A DNA stretch of 64,000 nucleotides. Source: Tetrastigma voinierianum. Its lineage: Eukaryota; Streptophyta; Magnoliopsida; Vitales; Vitaceae. Position 1 is the first letter of the stretch. Each line of letters starts with the position of its first letter. The DNA lies in assembly GCA_016808115.1 (NCBI GenBank), contig JAEQBH010000992.1, positions 372,001 to 436,000 of the forward strand, written 5' to 3'. The notes beneath the pieces are model-generated. The model made no database searches and had not been told where the DNA came from. It saw only the letters and a list, made by a program, of their open reading frames with translations. Position numbers and translations under genes: made by a program. Below are positions 11,475 to 21,392 of the stretch, in pieces.

Positions 11475-12757
11475 TAAGTTTTTCATAGTATAATGCTGCT
11501 TAAAACATTCCATGCATATTCCGCAGTGCTCGACGTCGATTTGGAGTATCGAATGAGTGTCTATCTCGAATCACGATGTTGAGTATATGAATAAATTGAA
11601 GTAGTTACGAACTCAGATTCAGATATCAATGGAGGAAGTAAAATTCCATCAGATGCATCATAACTTCAAGTCCATTTCATTATTGTCCCTCTCATCCTCG
11701 ACAATCATGTTATGCAATATTATGCATGCCTTCATAATATTCTTAAGCACTTCAAGTTTCCAGAAACGTGCAGGTCCATGAACTATAGCAAATCGTGCTT
11801 GAAGCACTCCAAAAGCTCTCTCAACATCCTTTCTGGCTGACTCTTGAGCTCATGCAAAATGTATTTTCTTATTGCCTCTTGGACATGAAATTGTTTTGAC
11901 AAACGTGGCCCACTTTGGATATATACCATTAGCAAGATAATATCCCATAGTATAATCGTTTCCATTAGATGATGCTTAGAAAGACTTTACCTTAGAAAGA
12001 AGAGTAAACGGAGAAGGCGTTCTGGCACATTTTATGTCATTATTGGGATCCGGGTAACGAAAAGGCATGCCAAATCCATAGATCATATGAGCCACAATCT
12101 AAAATAATTGTTGGTTCATGAACATGACAGTACACATACCTTTCCATCTTTGGAATGATTCTTGCATCTCCGATGCGTGCGAGTCAATGCTCACCCTGGC
12201 ATCCCGAGAAACCGTCTCTCAGATTGCACAATAATCTAGCATTATCTTGCCTTTGTTTGAGTGACACCGGTATAATCGGAATAAATTTTCTTATGGCGAT
12301 ACAAATCTTTGCGAGACTTTCTATGGTAGTCACTTTCGCGATCCTGCATAATCATCGCAACATATAACGCAACTCCAGCGACAAGCATTCTTATAATTGT
12401 GATCATCTTTTGAAGGGAAACGAGCCAATGTTTCCAACGACATCATTTTTTTGGACAAAGTATGGATCATAAACTTCCATGTTGGATAGAATCGAGCGAA
12501 AAGTGATCGATTCATTCGAAACCTATTGAAGTAAATTTGGGGATAGGTAGGCGATTTAGCCAAAATAATCGCGATAAAGTCTCTCATGCCCTTCAACTCG
12601 ATTACGAAAAATAGCAGAATGACCTTGAATATAGAACCACGGCGTGTCGCGGAACTATTCTCGTGTTGAGTTTCTCCATTGCCATAGCGTGACGCTAACA
12701 TCTCAACTCATCGCCAGTCAGAATCACTAAGAATAATCTTCCATTTACCATCATAAG
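11475..12757 (-). pseudogene. PIF/Harbinger transposase, copy 2 (broken)
   Basis: Same protein as copy 1. It has a 123-codon open stretch (12330-12701) with ENSSATRRGS, AKSPTYPQIYF and FRMNRSLF. Further on come NNDI near 12045 (second catalytic Asp region, frame-shifted), YYLANGIYPKWATFVK, ESARKDVERAFGVLQARF near 11810 and KNIMKACIILHNMIVED near 11720. More of the consensus survives here than in copy 1, but several indels still prevent a continuous product. It points toward the palindrome centre. Confidence 0.8.
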
Positions 12758-13157
12758 CCATAACAAAGAAATGAGTTCAATGCCTAGTAAAATAAATTTG
12801 AGCTATATGACAATGAAGAGGAAGTCTTATTTATACATTTTTAAAAAATATGGCCGTTATGTAAATATCATTATATAAACCATGTAGATTGTAAATATAG
12901 TAGTTGTAATATGACAGTTGAAAATTTAAAGATTAAAAATTTGATAGCGTGTACGACAATCATCGCATTATCAGTGCTTAAATGTTATGCAATGTGGCAT
13001 TTTTAATTATATTATTGAAGTTAGTTAAAGTTAGTTGAAGTAGTAATCTATTTTTCTTTGGCGTGGTTAGATAAATTTTAAAAGTTGCTAGCTAAATTGA
13101 TGATTGAATATTTAAATATATTTTAATAGCTATTTTGTTGGTATGGTTGGAATGCTC

Positions 13158-13790
13158 TAATATACTCACCCTTCCTTCTTTTGGCTTGTTTATGTTTTAT
13201 CCTTCAAACATTGATACTTTAAGATCACTTTTCATCCGGCATTACTTTGCTATCCACAAGTACATGTTGGCTAGGTTCTTAGCCCATGAGTTTATAGAAA
13301 GCTATTTTATATTTGTGGTATTTCCTAGGCCCACATATAAAAATAGTATTAGGTTCTTTTTTTCTTTTTTTTAATAAGTGGTGAAAAAAAAAATGACAAA
13401 AGGTAGGTTACCGTTCTTAGTTTTTGGTTGAGGGCTTTTCACCTCGAAGTACTGAACATTTGTATCCCCATTATATTATAATGGAAGATGTTTTTATGCC
13501 TTTATTTAAAGGTTTTCCTACATTATCTGTGTCCTTTTTTTGGTTTGAAGCTTTGTTATCATTTGTCTATTTCTTAGTTATTATCGTTGCTCAAAGATTG
13601 TTATTACCTTAAGTCCAATTTTATTTAAAAATGTTAAGGCAACTCATGTTTGACTATCTAATGAAAATCAAAGTATGAATAAAATTACCTAGAAAATACA
13701 ATTTTAAATTATTTAATTTGTATATGGATGAGTGAAAACTAAAAAAATTGTTTAAATAATAACTAAAAACAATATGTGAGATTCTTATTT
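13158..13790. repeat. Intron 1 duplication, unit 2, right part
   Basis: From about 13215 it matches unit 1 base by base in long runs: AAGATCACTTTTC, ACTTTGCTATCCACAAGTA, TTTGTATCCCCATTATAT and the stretch ending AATATGTGAGAT. It is in the same orientation as unit 1, so it is the other half of the copy starting at 3224. Confidence 0.75.
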
Positions 13791-13966
13791 ATTTTATTTT
13801 CTTTGTTTTTCTTCCTTCTTCTATTCTTCTTTGCATTTTTCCAGGAACCAAACATAGCCTGAAGGATCTTTTAATTTATGTATCAATCTTGATTTTCCCT
13901 TTCACCCTTCCAACAATACATACTAATATTTTGGTTTCATGCTTTTGAATGATTACTCATTTACAG

Positions 13967-14095
13967 CAATATCAAGAACATTAAGATCTTTCCCACCAGC
14001 CGACTACTTATTCAAGGTGGAATCTGTATCAGTGCTCCTGAATACAAGAATTGAAAAATATGAATCAGGCTCATTTGAAGTTGGTGGCTGGAGTG
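13967..14095 (+). CDS. MATH gene exon 2: start of first MATH domain
   Basis: The acceptor TTTACAG precedes ISRTLRSFPPADYLFKVES, then KYESGSFEVGGW. This is the first beta-strand region of a MATH domain, where the family usually has a Gly-Gly-Tyr-Lys-Trp-like strand. The end is slightly scrambled (GGCTGGAGTGGTAGAG), so the donor could be at 14093 or 14096. Confidence 0.75.
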
Positions 14096-14168
14096 GTAGA
14101 GTTCTTTCAAATCTTCTTTTCTATATACCTTTTTCTCGTCCAGCTTTTCTCATTTCTTCCATTTGCAG

Positions 14169-14332
14169 GGTGTGTCTAGCACCCAAATGGAATAAACAAA
14201 AGTAAAGAAAGTACGTCTCCCTGTATTTGGAAATATCAGATACTGAAAATCTTCCTCTTGGGTTGGAGGTTACTATCAACTTCAAATTCTTTGTGTTTAA
14301 TCATATACATGAAAATTACTTGACTGTCCAAG
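14169..14332 (+). CDS. MATH gene exon 3: middle of first MATH domain
   Basis: The acceptor TTTGCAG is at 14162-14168 and the donor GTAGTC begins at 14333. The exon encodes YVSLYLEISDTENLPLGW and FKFFVFNHIHENYLTVQ, the most conserved core of plant MATH proteins. The first 12 codons are shifted by one base relative to the family and run into TAA at 14203-14205. The reading frame is right again from 14212, which implies two compensating single-base indels. Confidence 0.8.
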
Positions 14333-14435
14333 GTAGTCTTTTTTTTTTGTTTTGTTTTTTTAGCTACACACATTTTACAGTTATGTGGTCAAGATAGAAG
14401 ATATACTAATGGCATGCCCTCATCTACTTATTTAG

Positions 14436-14715
14436 ATGCTGATGAGAAGGCAAGCCACTTCAATGTGATCAAGACTCAACGTGGGATTGCTCAGTTTCTT
14501 TCACTGGATGAACTCAAGGATCCTTGCAATGGATACTTGATGTTGGATTGATCATCCATTTTAGAGCAGGAGTGTTTTGTTATTAAATATGGTGGCAAGG
14601 GAGTGTCTTTCCGTGATAAAGGATCCTGCGAGTGGTACTTTCATAGGAGGATTGAATTTCTCCAAAAGGAATATTGAAACTATTTCTGAAATATTCACTG
14701 TGAAAGAGAAAATTA
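14436..14715 (+). CDS. MATH gene exon 4: end of first and start of second MATH domain
   Basis: The acceptor TTTAG precedes ATGCTGATGAG, completing an Asp codon with the G left from exon 3. It encodes DADEKASHFNVIKTQRG, AQFLSLDELKDPCNGYL, FVIKYGGKG, ECLSVIKDPASGTF and NFSKRNIETISEIFTVKE. The last pieces fall in different frames, with a TGA at about 14548 and at least two further slips. The donor GTAAGC begins at 14716. Confidence 0.75.
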
Positions 14716-14828
14716 GTAAGCGTGTGTTGTGCATTTCGTTTCTTTTTTTTTTTTTTTTTGTAGTATAGAGAGAGGTGGATTAAATTCTAAAGCTTATTGT
14801 TTATTTCTTGCTCATGCAAATGAATCAG

Positions 14829-14960
14829 GAGATTGGTCTATATACCCCAGAGGGAAACCCAGAAGGCAAAGAACAAAAGCCTGTCCCTCTTATTTGATTA
14901 GTTATGAACACTCCATCAAAGGAAATTGTATGCTGGGGTTTCAGGTTGTCATAAAGGGAT
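14829..14960 (+). CDS. MATH gene exon 5, decayed
   Basis: After acceptor AATCAG the reading DWSIYPRGKP resembles the Trp-x-(3)-Tyr-Pro-Arg-Gly strand of the second MATH domain, followed by a possible remnant of the Ser-Leu-Tyr-Leu strand. Beyond about 14900 I cannot follow the domain, and the 3' end of this exon is a guess. Confidence 0.45.
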
Positions 14961-15112
14961 AAAGTCTAGTATATAGCCAAACTCCCATAGTATTCAACTA
15001 CACTGCATTTGACATTTTATTAAACAAATGCTATCGTTATCCTAATTATATTGTGTTTAGATTTTTTGTTAATTAAACAAAAATGAAGGTTGATTTATTT
15101 GTCTATTTGCAG

Positions 15113-15289
15113 CTCTAGTTTGGTTCTCTGACTCCATAAAAGATTGGGGGTTTTCTAATATCATCTCTCTCAAACGATCCGCAGCAAAGCCCGACCCTTC
15201 CTGCTAAACCGTCGCTGATAGTCCAAGTGAGGATTACTCTCATGATCTATTCAAGAATATCTAATGACACATTCCAGACCTTTAATTAG
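15113..15289 (+). CDS. MATH gene exon 6: C-terminal end
   Basis: The acceptor TATTTGCAG ends at 15112. The exon encodes WFSDSIKDWGF, SLNDLRS and LLNRSLIVQVRITLM, matching the final strands of a MATH domain, and reaches TAG at 15287-15289. The stretch around 15185-15200 is shifted relative to the family. Confidence 0.65.
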
Positions 15290-15589
15290 AAAGAGTAGCG
15301 ATGTTCTGATTGAAAAATACGTACACTATGTTGTAACAGTCCAGTATGTATTTGATCCGCTAGAGATATTCCTTGGCTTTATCTATTGTCTATTTTAGAT
15401 TATATCTATCTGAAATTATGAGTTCTTTAACCTCCTTTACTACATATACATACCTGTCATTTATGCAAAAGTTTTCATTTCGTCACTAAGCCAACCTAAA
15501 CTTTTTATAAAGTTCATCTTAGTATAAGACTTTTGAACAAAGATATGTGAATCAAGATGGTTTAATATTTGGAAAGTTATATAAGAATA
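15290..15589. other. 3' flank of the MATH gene
   Basis: AT-rich, with no gene or repeat I can name. It probably holds the 3' UTR and polyadenylation region of the MATH gene, but no clear AATAAA stands out. Confidence 0.4.
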
Positions 15590-15594
15590 ATAAC
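15590..15594. repeat. Target-site duplication ATAAC (left) of the copia element
   Basis: ATAAC precedes the left LTR and is repeated exactly at 18830-18834 after the right LTR. Confidence 0.85.
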
Positions 15595-15753
15595 TGAAGA
15601 AAGACTTGAGTTTTTGTATATTATAAACTGTAAATTACAAATCTGAAGGAGGCCTTATATAGAAAATTTAGACTATACACTAGAAAAATACAAATTACAA
15701 TCATAGGAAAATACAAATTTACAATCCTAGGAAAATACAAAATAAATCTAACA
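15595..15753 (-). repeat. Copia 3' LTR
   Basis: On the + strand it starts TGAAGAAAGACTTGAG and contains TTGTATATTATAAACT and GGCCTTATATAGA, all shared with 18678-18829. It ends in CTAACA. The following AAAATCCCTCGAACTC reads on the minus strand as the purine-rich stretch preceding the 3' LTR. Confidence 0.8.
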
Positions 15754-15789
15754 ATATAATCTAAAATCCCTCGAACTCATGGTGGTTTA

Positions 15790-16330
15790 AGAGAAACCAT
15801 TACGAGTTTGGAGATTAAAACTCGGATTCTTGGAGGAAGTGGTTTGGTGAAGATATCGGTAACTAGTCGGAGGAGAAGCAATTGAAGTGTGAGTGGCACC
15901 TGAAGCGGATATTAATGAGATAGTGACAATCAATCTCAATATGTTTAGTACGTTCATGGAAGACATCATTAGGAGCAATTTGAATAGTACTTCGATTATC
16001 ACAGTGAAGTTTAGATGCAGTGGAACATTCAACAACAAGATCCTGTAGTAACCAGCATGCTTAGAATAAGTTAAGATTGTAATGGTATCGTGCTCTATAT
16101 TCTACTTCAATGCTAGAAACGAGCAGCGACTTCTTTGTTTTCTTGCTTCTCGAGATATAAGATTATCACCGGAAAACAATATCTTATAGTAGATAAAGCG
16201 ATAAGTAGGATCACACATGATCTGCATCACGAATAACTTTGAAAAGTTAATATGAAAATGGGAAGAAAAATGAAGACCATCAAATGGTGCCTTCCCGGAT
16301 ATCGAAGAATCACGAGGAACAATAGCGCTG
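15790..16330 (-). pseudogene. Copia RNase H end of pol
   Basis: Minus-strand pieces GDNLISREARKQ, SSIEVEYRA, CDNRS and NDVFHERTKHIEIDCHYL are the standard copia RNase H signatures. A remnant of the last strand of RT precedes them (TIFDGLHFSS near 16280). The end of pol is at about 15790, next to the 3' LTR. Confidence 0.8.
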
Positions 16331-17000
16331 TGAGGAGATATAAGGGTAGCCATAAGTAGTGACTACTTGAATTTGCATAGGAGGCGCCTCGGGGGTGAGT
16401 AACGATCTGGGATAGATTAGAGGTAAATTCATGGGCTTTATATTCTTGGGCATTATCAGATCTGAAAACTTTGATAGGTTTAGAAAATTGTATTTCAATC
16501 ATTTTGGTAAAGTCACAATATATTTGATAAAGTTTAGAACGATTTTTGAAGAGATAAATTCAAGTATATCAAGAAAATCATCCCGCAAAATAACAAAATG
16601 CATTATTCTGGAGTAGAAATGGGAGAGGAGTCCTATATCGGAATGAATAAGATCAAAGAGAAGAAGAGCATGAGAAACAATGTATTAAATGGTAAGCGGA
16701 GTTTGTTTGCCGATTGACAAGACATACAATCAAAACTCTTATTTGAAACGAACCTAACAAACCCTTAGAAACTAATTGTTTTAACCACAGAGATAGATGC
16801 ATGTGAGGGCGTACCATAAAGCAAGAGAATAAGTGCTTTCTGCCACAGGAGCGGCAGAAGCAAAGAGGCAGAGGATGATAGTCGGGAAAGATGAGCTGAA
16901 CAACCTTCCAACGTGCAGGTGGTCCCAGCGATGCATCTGTCACGAGAATCACGCACAGCCACGCATTAGAGGAAAGGTTAGAGAAGAAACCAAGTTTAGT
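16330..17000 (-). pseudogene. Copia GAG-pre-integrase and integrase fragment
   Basis: On the minus strand, LKQLVSKGLLGSFQ (near 16765), SFDCMSCQ (CxxC of the pre-integrase zinc site) and FTKMIEIQFSKPIKVFRSDN (near 16490) mark the GAG-pre-integrase domain and the integrase core, with the Asp of RSDN a catalytic position. Reading stops making sense as integrase after about 16430. Confidence 0.75.
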
Positions 17001-17199
17001 GAGTTGCCCCGATAGAAAGAAGATTATGAGTGAGTTTGAGAATTTGGTAAACATTGGAAACTGAGGACAAAGTTTATTTTATCTGAGACATTACCAAGAT
17101 GGAGACATGCATAGGAGAATCGTTTGCGGTGTATATGGTAGGAGAAGTAAAAGTGTGTGAAGGTCTGACATCAGAGAAGAAGTCATATGATTCGGTAAC

Positions 17200-18660
17200 T
17201 TACGAGGAATCAAACCATGTAGAAGAAGTACTTGAGATCGTAGAAAGAGCAGTGTTGGATGCCTTTGGAAGATGGAAGATGAACACGATTAATATATCCT
17301 ATAGATTTGCTATAAAGAGAGATGAGTAGGACCGGACTTGGAATGGAGTCCGCAGGCATTAATTCGGATTAGGTGGCCGGCGGTGTTATGAAGAATACAC
17401 TAATGAGTGTAACATGTTTCAACGAAATGACCTTTGTTCTTACAGAAACTACGGATAAGAGGGCTTTATTGTTATGTTATCGACATTATTCCTTTGGAAA
17501 CATAGGTAGGTGAGCGTGAGAGAGGAAAACGGGAATGTGATCTATGGAACAACTTGGCCCCAGATGCAAGAACCCTAGTCTAAATAGAAATGGGTTGATC
17601 GACGCGAGTCTCGTCAACTAACTATGAATAGCTTGTGAAATTCATTTGGAAAGGATCTGATGGATAATATGACTTACGGCTAATTGAGCCATCACGAAAC
17701 CCGAATTTAAAACTAAAGCAGTTGTCCTTATTGAGTGAACATAAACGATTTAGTGTCGTAATTGGAAGGCTGATTGAATGTAATTAATTGATCCCAAATA
17801 GATTTGATGGTACATGATATACAATGATCCACTCACAGTTCTGGCGAATATGATAGATTGAAAATGTGGGAAGAAACTGAGTTCGACGCAAACAGGTCAA
17901 GGCATACGATGCTGATGATCGACCTGTTTGGCGTATCGTATTGCCAAACTCATAGCGATGGATGGAATAGATGTATTCTACGAATGGCATAAGTGAATCG
18001 GTTTCTTTGTCACTTGTTTCTAGAATGGGAACCAGTCACCCGAGACATAAAGCCCTGACTTATGGCCTTTGAGATAACTATGCATGGCTTGAGACATTTA
18101 GGTAAGGTATCTCCATTAAAAATAACATGAATCGGACAAGAAATCTCATTGCCTGGCATATCAAAATTCCAAATAAAAGAAACTGACAAAAATGGAATCG
18201 AGACGTAAAATAAGTGATTGCACCTGATCGATTTTGGTCGACGTCGATGGTTATTGGCAAAGTCGCGCGATGACATAATGAGAGTCAGCGTGATAAAGCG
18301 CGATCGGCGAGGCGAGTCGAAGAATTCGGATTAGGAAATTTGGCGTGGTGTTGACGCATAAGCCCTCGTGGTGCGGCGTGAAGTGCGCGCCCACGTGGAT
18401 CCCGGCCCAGCTGCGGTGCGAGGCGGCTTGTGATGGCTTTTCGGCCTCTTTGCTAGTGTGATAAAGTCGACAAGTTCTACCTCCGAGTGGCCTGTAATTT
18501 TAGTTTTAGGCTTGTGAAGGGAGGAAACAAGAATCAACTGTGGTTTTCGCCAGAAAAAAACAAGTCGTATAGTGGCAAACAGTGGTGTTCACCATAAAAA
18601 GAAGCTATACGGTGGTTGTAATGCCTAGACCGTGAGAGCAGCGGAAAAAAAAAATCAAAG
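17200..18660 (-). pseudogene. Copia gag (broken)
   Basis: A nucleocapsid-type zinc knuckle remnant reads FCKNKGHFVETC on the minus strand near 17405-17455. It keeps the second Cys, the His and the last Cys of the CCHC motif, but the first Cys appears to be changed. The region upstream to the primer site is open only in short pieces in changing frames, so the exact gag limits are inferred from position. Confidence 0.5.
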
Positions 18661-18665
18661 AACAT

Positions 18666-18677
18666 GCTCTGATACCA
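18666..18677 (-). promoter_or_regulatory. Copia primer-binding site (tRNA-iMet)
   Basis: GCTCTGATACCA on + is TGGTATCAGAGC on -, the standard initiator-Met primer site of plant copia elements, immediately inside the 5' LTR. Confidence 0.85.
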
Positions 18678-18829
18678 TGAAAAAAGACGTGAGTCTTTGT
18701 ATATTATAAACTATAAATTACAAGTACAAGATGAGGCCTTATATAGACTAGGTTATACAATCCTAGGAAAATACAATTACAAATCACAAGTAAATACAAA
18801 TTGATCTAGGAAAATATAAAGTGTCGGCA
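18678..18829 (-). repeat. Copia 5' LTR
   Basis: Direct repeat of 15595-15753. It starts TGAAAAAAGACG next to the primer site and ends in GTGTCGGCA, then ATAAC. Confidence 0.8.
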
Positions 18830-18834
18830 ATAAC

Positions 18835-19372
18835 AATAACTTTTGTATCACACTTGAAAATTTATGTTGCATGGAAAGTAGATAAGGAACTATCGTGATA
18901 TTTGTTGTATCAAGTACAACCACCAAGAGAATCGTTGAAGTTAGTCGTTAATTAGTAATACTGTTAGAATTAACTAGCTTCTTTGTAACTACATTATATT
19001 AAAGCTTCATTAATGGTGCAATTATAGCTAGTTTTTGTGTTTGCAAGTTTCTTGATAATATGTATTTAGTAACGTTAAATTGTTGAGCCTCACTTTGCAA
19101 TAATGTTTATGTGGTTCATATGCATTTATGGAGCACAGAAAATCAAATGTGTATCCATAAATGTTGCGGGTGGAGTTGTTAGTACAATAGTTATACGACT
19201 TATCTTCAAACTAGAGCCGGGCGGAGTTTTTCCAATTTTTTAAAAAATCGTAATAGACCTTTGCGTCGTGATTTGTCGTATCATTACGTTTGGTCGATTG
19301 AATAGAATGAATTCGACTCGTCGAACTTAATGCGTGGCGGTGGGCGATGAACTGGATAATTACTAAATTGAA
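18835..19372. other. AT-rich spacer between copia and Tat elements
   Basis: Unassigned AT-rich sequence with no repeat partner or reading frame of note. It is the flank of both insertions. Confidence 0.5.
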
Positions 19373-19377
19373 TGGTT

Positions 19378-20049
19378 TGTAGTCTCCGAAATTCTCAGAG
19401 TCAATGGATCGTCGGGGCATTCACTAGTTTAGAACGCAACACGCCAAAACAAACAAGACAACGGTGGTATTCCAAAACCATATTGATGGCAAAGTGCTTT
19501 TGGGCGAGCCATATGATAGTTATCTCAATCAAGATATGATACCTCATTCGATTGTGATTGTTTTCTCTTTTGAAGGAAAGGGGATCCGTCTTTCTTGGAG
19601 AGTGGGCGATTTCTTCCCATAAAGGTAAGGAAGAGTGGCTCTCATTCGGAAGGATGAAGCATTCTTCTTTTATATAGCTGCTTTCCCAGATCAGTTGGCT
19701 ATTAGAGTGCCTTCCTATTCAGTTGGAAGCCCGGGAGTGGTGGTTCTTAGGAGAACATATACTTATATGCTCATGAAGAGAGTCGGTTGGAGGTTCGTTT
19801 GAGTGAAGTTGCCGTCAGAAAGGAAGCATCCCGGGTGAGACACAGGCGCGTCGGAAATGAGGCATCGGGGATAAGGCGTCAGGGTGAAGGGCATCCGGGC
19901 GCGGGCGCGCTCGAGAGAGGGGCATCCAGATAAGAGGCGCCGGGCATCGGGTCGCCAGCGTTCTTAGGCCGTGGCTTTGGGGCTGGTCGTCGGAGCCCTT
20001 TGGCTGGCCAGGTTGGCTAGAGCGGGCAGGAGCCCATGGTACCTGATAC
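19378..20049 (-). repeat. Tat element 3' LTR
   Basis: It shares with 45206-45859 the start TG(T/C)AGTC, then ATTCTCA(A/G)AGTCAATGG, GATTTCTTCCCATAAAGGTA, GGCTCTCATT, GAGAACATA and a run of GGCATCCGGG-like short repeats. It ends at CCATGGTACC. CCCTCTTTTT follows, which on the minus strand is the polypurine tract AAAAAGAGGG. Confidence 0.75.
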
Positions 20050-21218
20050 CCTCTTTTTAAATCGGAGGTGTTGTCCCCCGGTCGGAAAATTAAAAAAAAA
20101 AGATAAAACAGCGATTCATATCATGAGGGAGCAGTAGACCATCAATGCTATTAAATTTCAATAGGAATTTTGTAGCTTTTGCAGGCGCATTGAATCTTTG
20201 TAAGTCGTTGAGTTGATCACGAGGTGGAGGAATTTGCTATAAAGGCTAGAAGGTGACGAGGTTCGTTGTCCTACTGGTCATCCATGTTCCTCCGGCATAG
20301 AAGGATAATTGAATGTTGTTGAGACTCAGAATTGGGGGGATTGCGAGATGAAGGATGATTGTGATTGATTATTTGAGCGTGGCACCAGGCATGGTCGGGC
20401 AGCTTTACATGGTTTGAGTGGAGTGAATTATTAAGGTGGTCTTTGGGTGGTTAAACTTGAATGGAATCCTCTGCGTCAGAAACCCCTGTGGCTTGAACTG
20501 GGATCTCTGAGCTCTTTCATTGCATCTCCATTTTTCCTCCTTCTTAGCCTCCTCGACCTTCTTTCGGTTCGGCGGTGGATGCTTTGCTGTTTTTCTTTTG
20601 TATTTAGTGTCTTTGTAAAGTCTAAATGTTAGTTGGACGTGTGTAATATGATTGCTTAGTATGACATCGCTATGTAATGCTGAACACCTTTTTGGTGTAA
20701 TTAATAAAATCGCGCTGATTCCTTGGCGGCTTGAAGTGTCTTATTACAATTACATGTATGGCGTATTGGACATTACGCGCTGGTGGGGCGGTTGATTGTT
20801 ACGCCAGCGTGCGGGCTAGCGGTTAACTTGATTGCGAAGTGAAGAGGCCCCCAGGCAGCGCAACCGTCTTGTGCCTGGCGAAGTGTCGCGATAGTTAAAT
20901 CGGCGGGCGATTAGTCATCGATGCATTAAATCTGTTGCTTAGGCTACAGGCGTCGGTATATAGATAGGCATCATTAGAAGTCGTACTCTTTTCCCTTTCG
21001 TATTTATTTTGGTTTACTCTACTTTCCTCGTGACCATTTCTTTGCAATAAATTTTAGTCTAACCTTGCATTAGTTAAGGCCATTATTTGCAAGCTTTCGC
21101 GCCTCCATCTTCAAAGAGGCATCATGCCTTAATGTTGAACCTTAGTGAGTGATTGGTTTCCAGCTGTAAAAGGCTTGGAAGGGAGGAGATGTGGTTTAAA
21201 ACTTATTCGGCCCGGGCG
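20050..21218. other. Tat element 3' non-coding region
   Basis: Lies between the 3' LTR and the antisense ORF. No coding domain is visible. AATAAA-like sequence (TAATTAATAAAATC near 20700) and a T-rich stretch near 20520-20620 are present. Confidence 0.4.
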
Positions 21219-21373
21219 GTCCTTGCCCGGGCTTGGGGTATGCTTTCGTACCAATTAGGTATATGGCTAAAGTCTAATATTCGTTTTCTCCAGGCTGTCC
21301 TTGCCCGGGCTTGGGGTATGCTTTCGTACCAATTGGGTATATGGCTAGAGTCTAATATTCGTTTTCTCTTCTC
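21219..21373 (+). repeat. 78-base tandem duplication upstream of the antisense ORF
   Basis: GTCCTTGCCCGGGCTTGGGG begins at 21219 and again at 21297, and both copies run through TATGCTTTCGTACCAATT to ATATTCGTTTTCTC. They differ at only a few bases, so the duplication is younger than most damage here. It lies directly before the proposed start at 21393. Confidence 0.85.
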
Positions 21374-21392
21374 CTTTTGATCTGCTTGTAGA

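Larger units (their letters stand above)
8279..13157 (-). mobile_element. PIF/Harbinger element, copy 2 (right arm of the palindrome)
   Basis: A mirror copy of 3346-8267. The inner end GGCATCTCCAAAGGCTTC and the outer end, GAGCATTCCAACC on the minus strand, are alike and serve as the terminal inverted repeats. TAA follows directly at 13158-13160. This copy appears full length (4.88 kb). It contains a transposase on - (11475-12757) and ORF1 on + (about 10130-11210). Confidence 0.75.
2004..15289 (+). pseudogene. MATH (TRAF-like) domain protein gene, six exons, damaged
   Basis: The joined exons encode a plant protein with two MATH domains in tandem, of the type related to the N-terminal part of UBP12-like proteins. 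MATH domains bind other proteins; the partner is unknown. Visible hallmarks are a short MADEKQP start, FEVGGW, YVSLYLEISDTENLPLGW, FKFFVFNHIHENYLTVQ, AQFLSLDELKDPCNGYL, ECLSVIKDPASGTF and, at the C end, WFSDSIKDWGF. Exon junctions are in phase (exon 1/2 phase 1, exon 3/4 phase 1) with good GT/AG sites. Damage: an in-frame TAA at 14203 flanked by compensating indels, a TGA and frame slips in exon 4, and loss of clear similarity late in exon 5. Intron 1 is about 11.9 kb and full of repeats. The gene is either a pseudogene or a real gene with sequencing indels. The domain call is firm; function in the cell is not known. Confidence 0.75.
15595..18829 (-). mobile_element. Ty1-copia retrotransposon, internally deleted
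   Basis: A 3.2-kb element with very short LTRs (159 and 152 bases), a tRNA-iMet primer site, and pol read on the minus strand in copia order: gag zinc knuckle, GAG-pre-integrase, integrase, then RNase H. The reverse transcriptase core and the second half of integrase are missing, because the reading jumps from integrase to the end of RT at about 16330-16430. Short LTRs suggest the Ale/Retrofit lineage, with low certainty. It is not autonomous. Confidence 0.85.
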
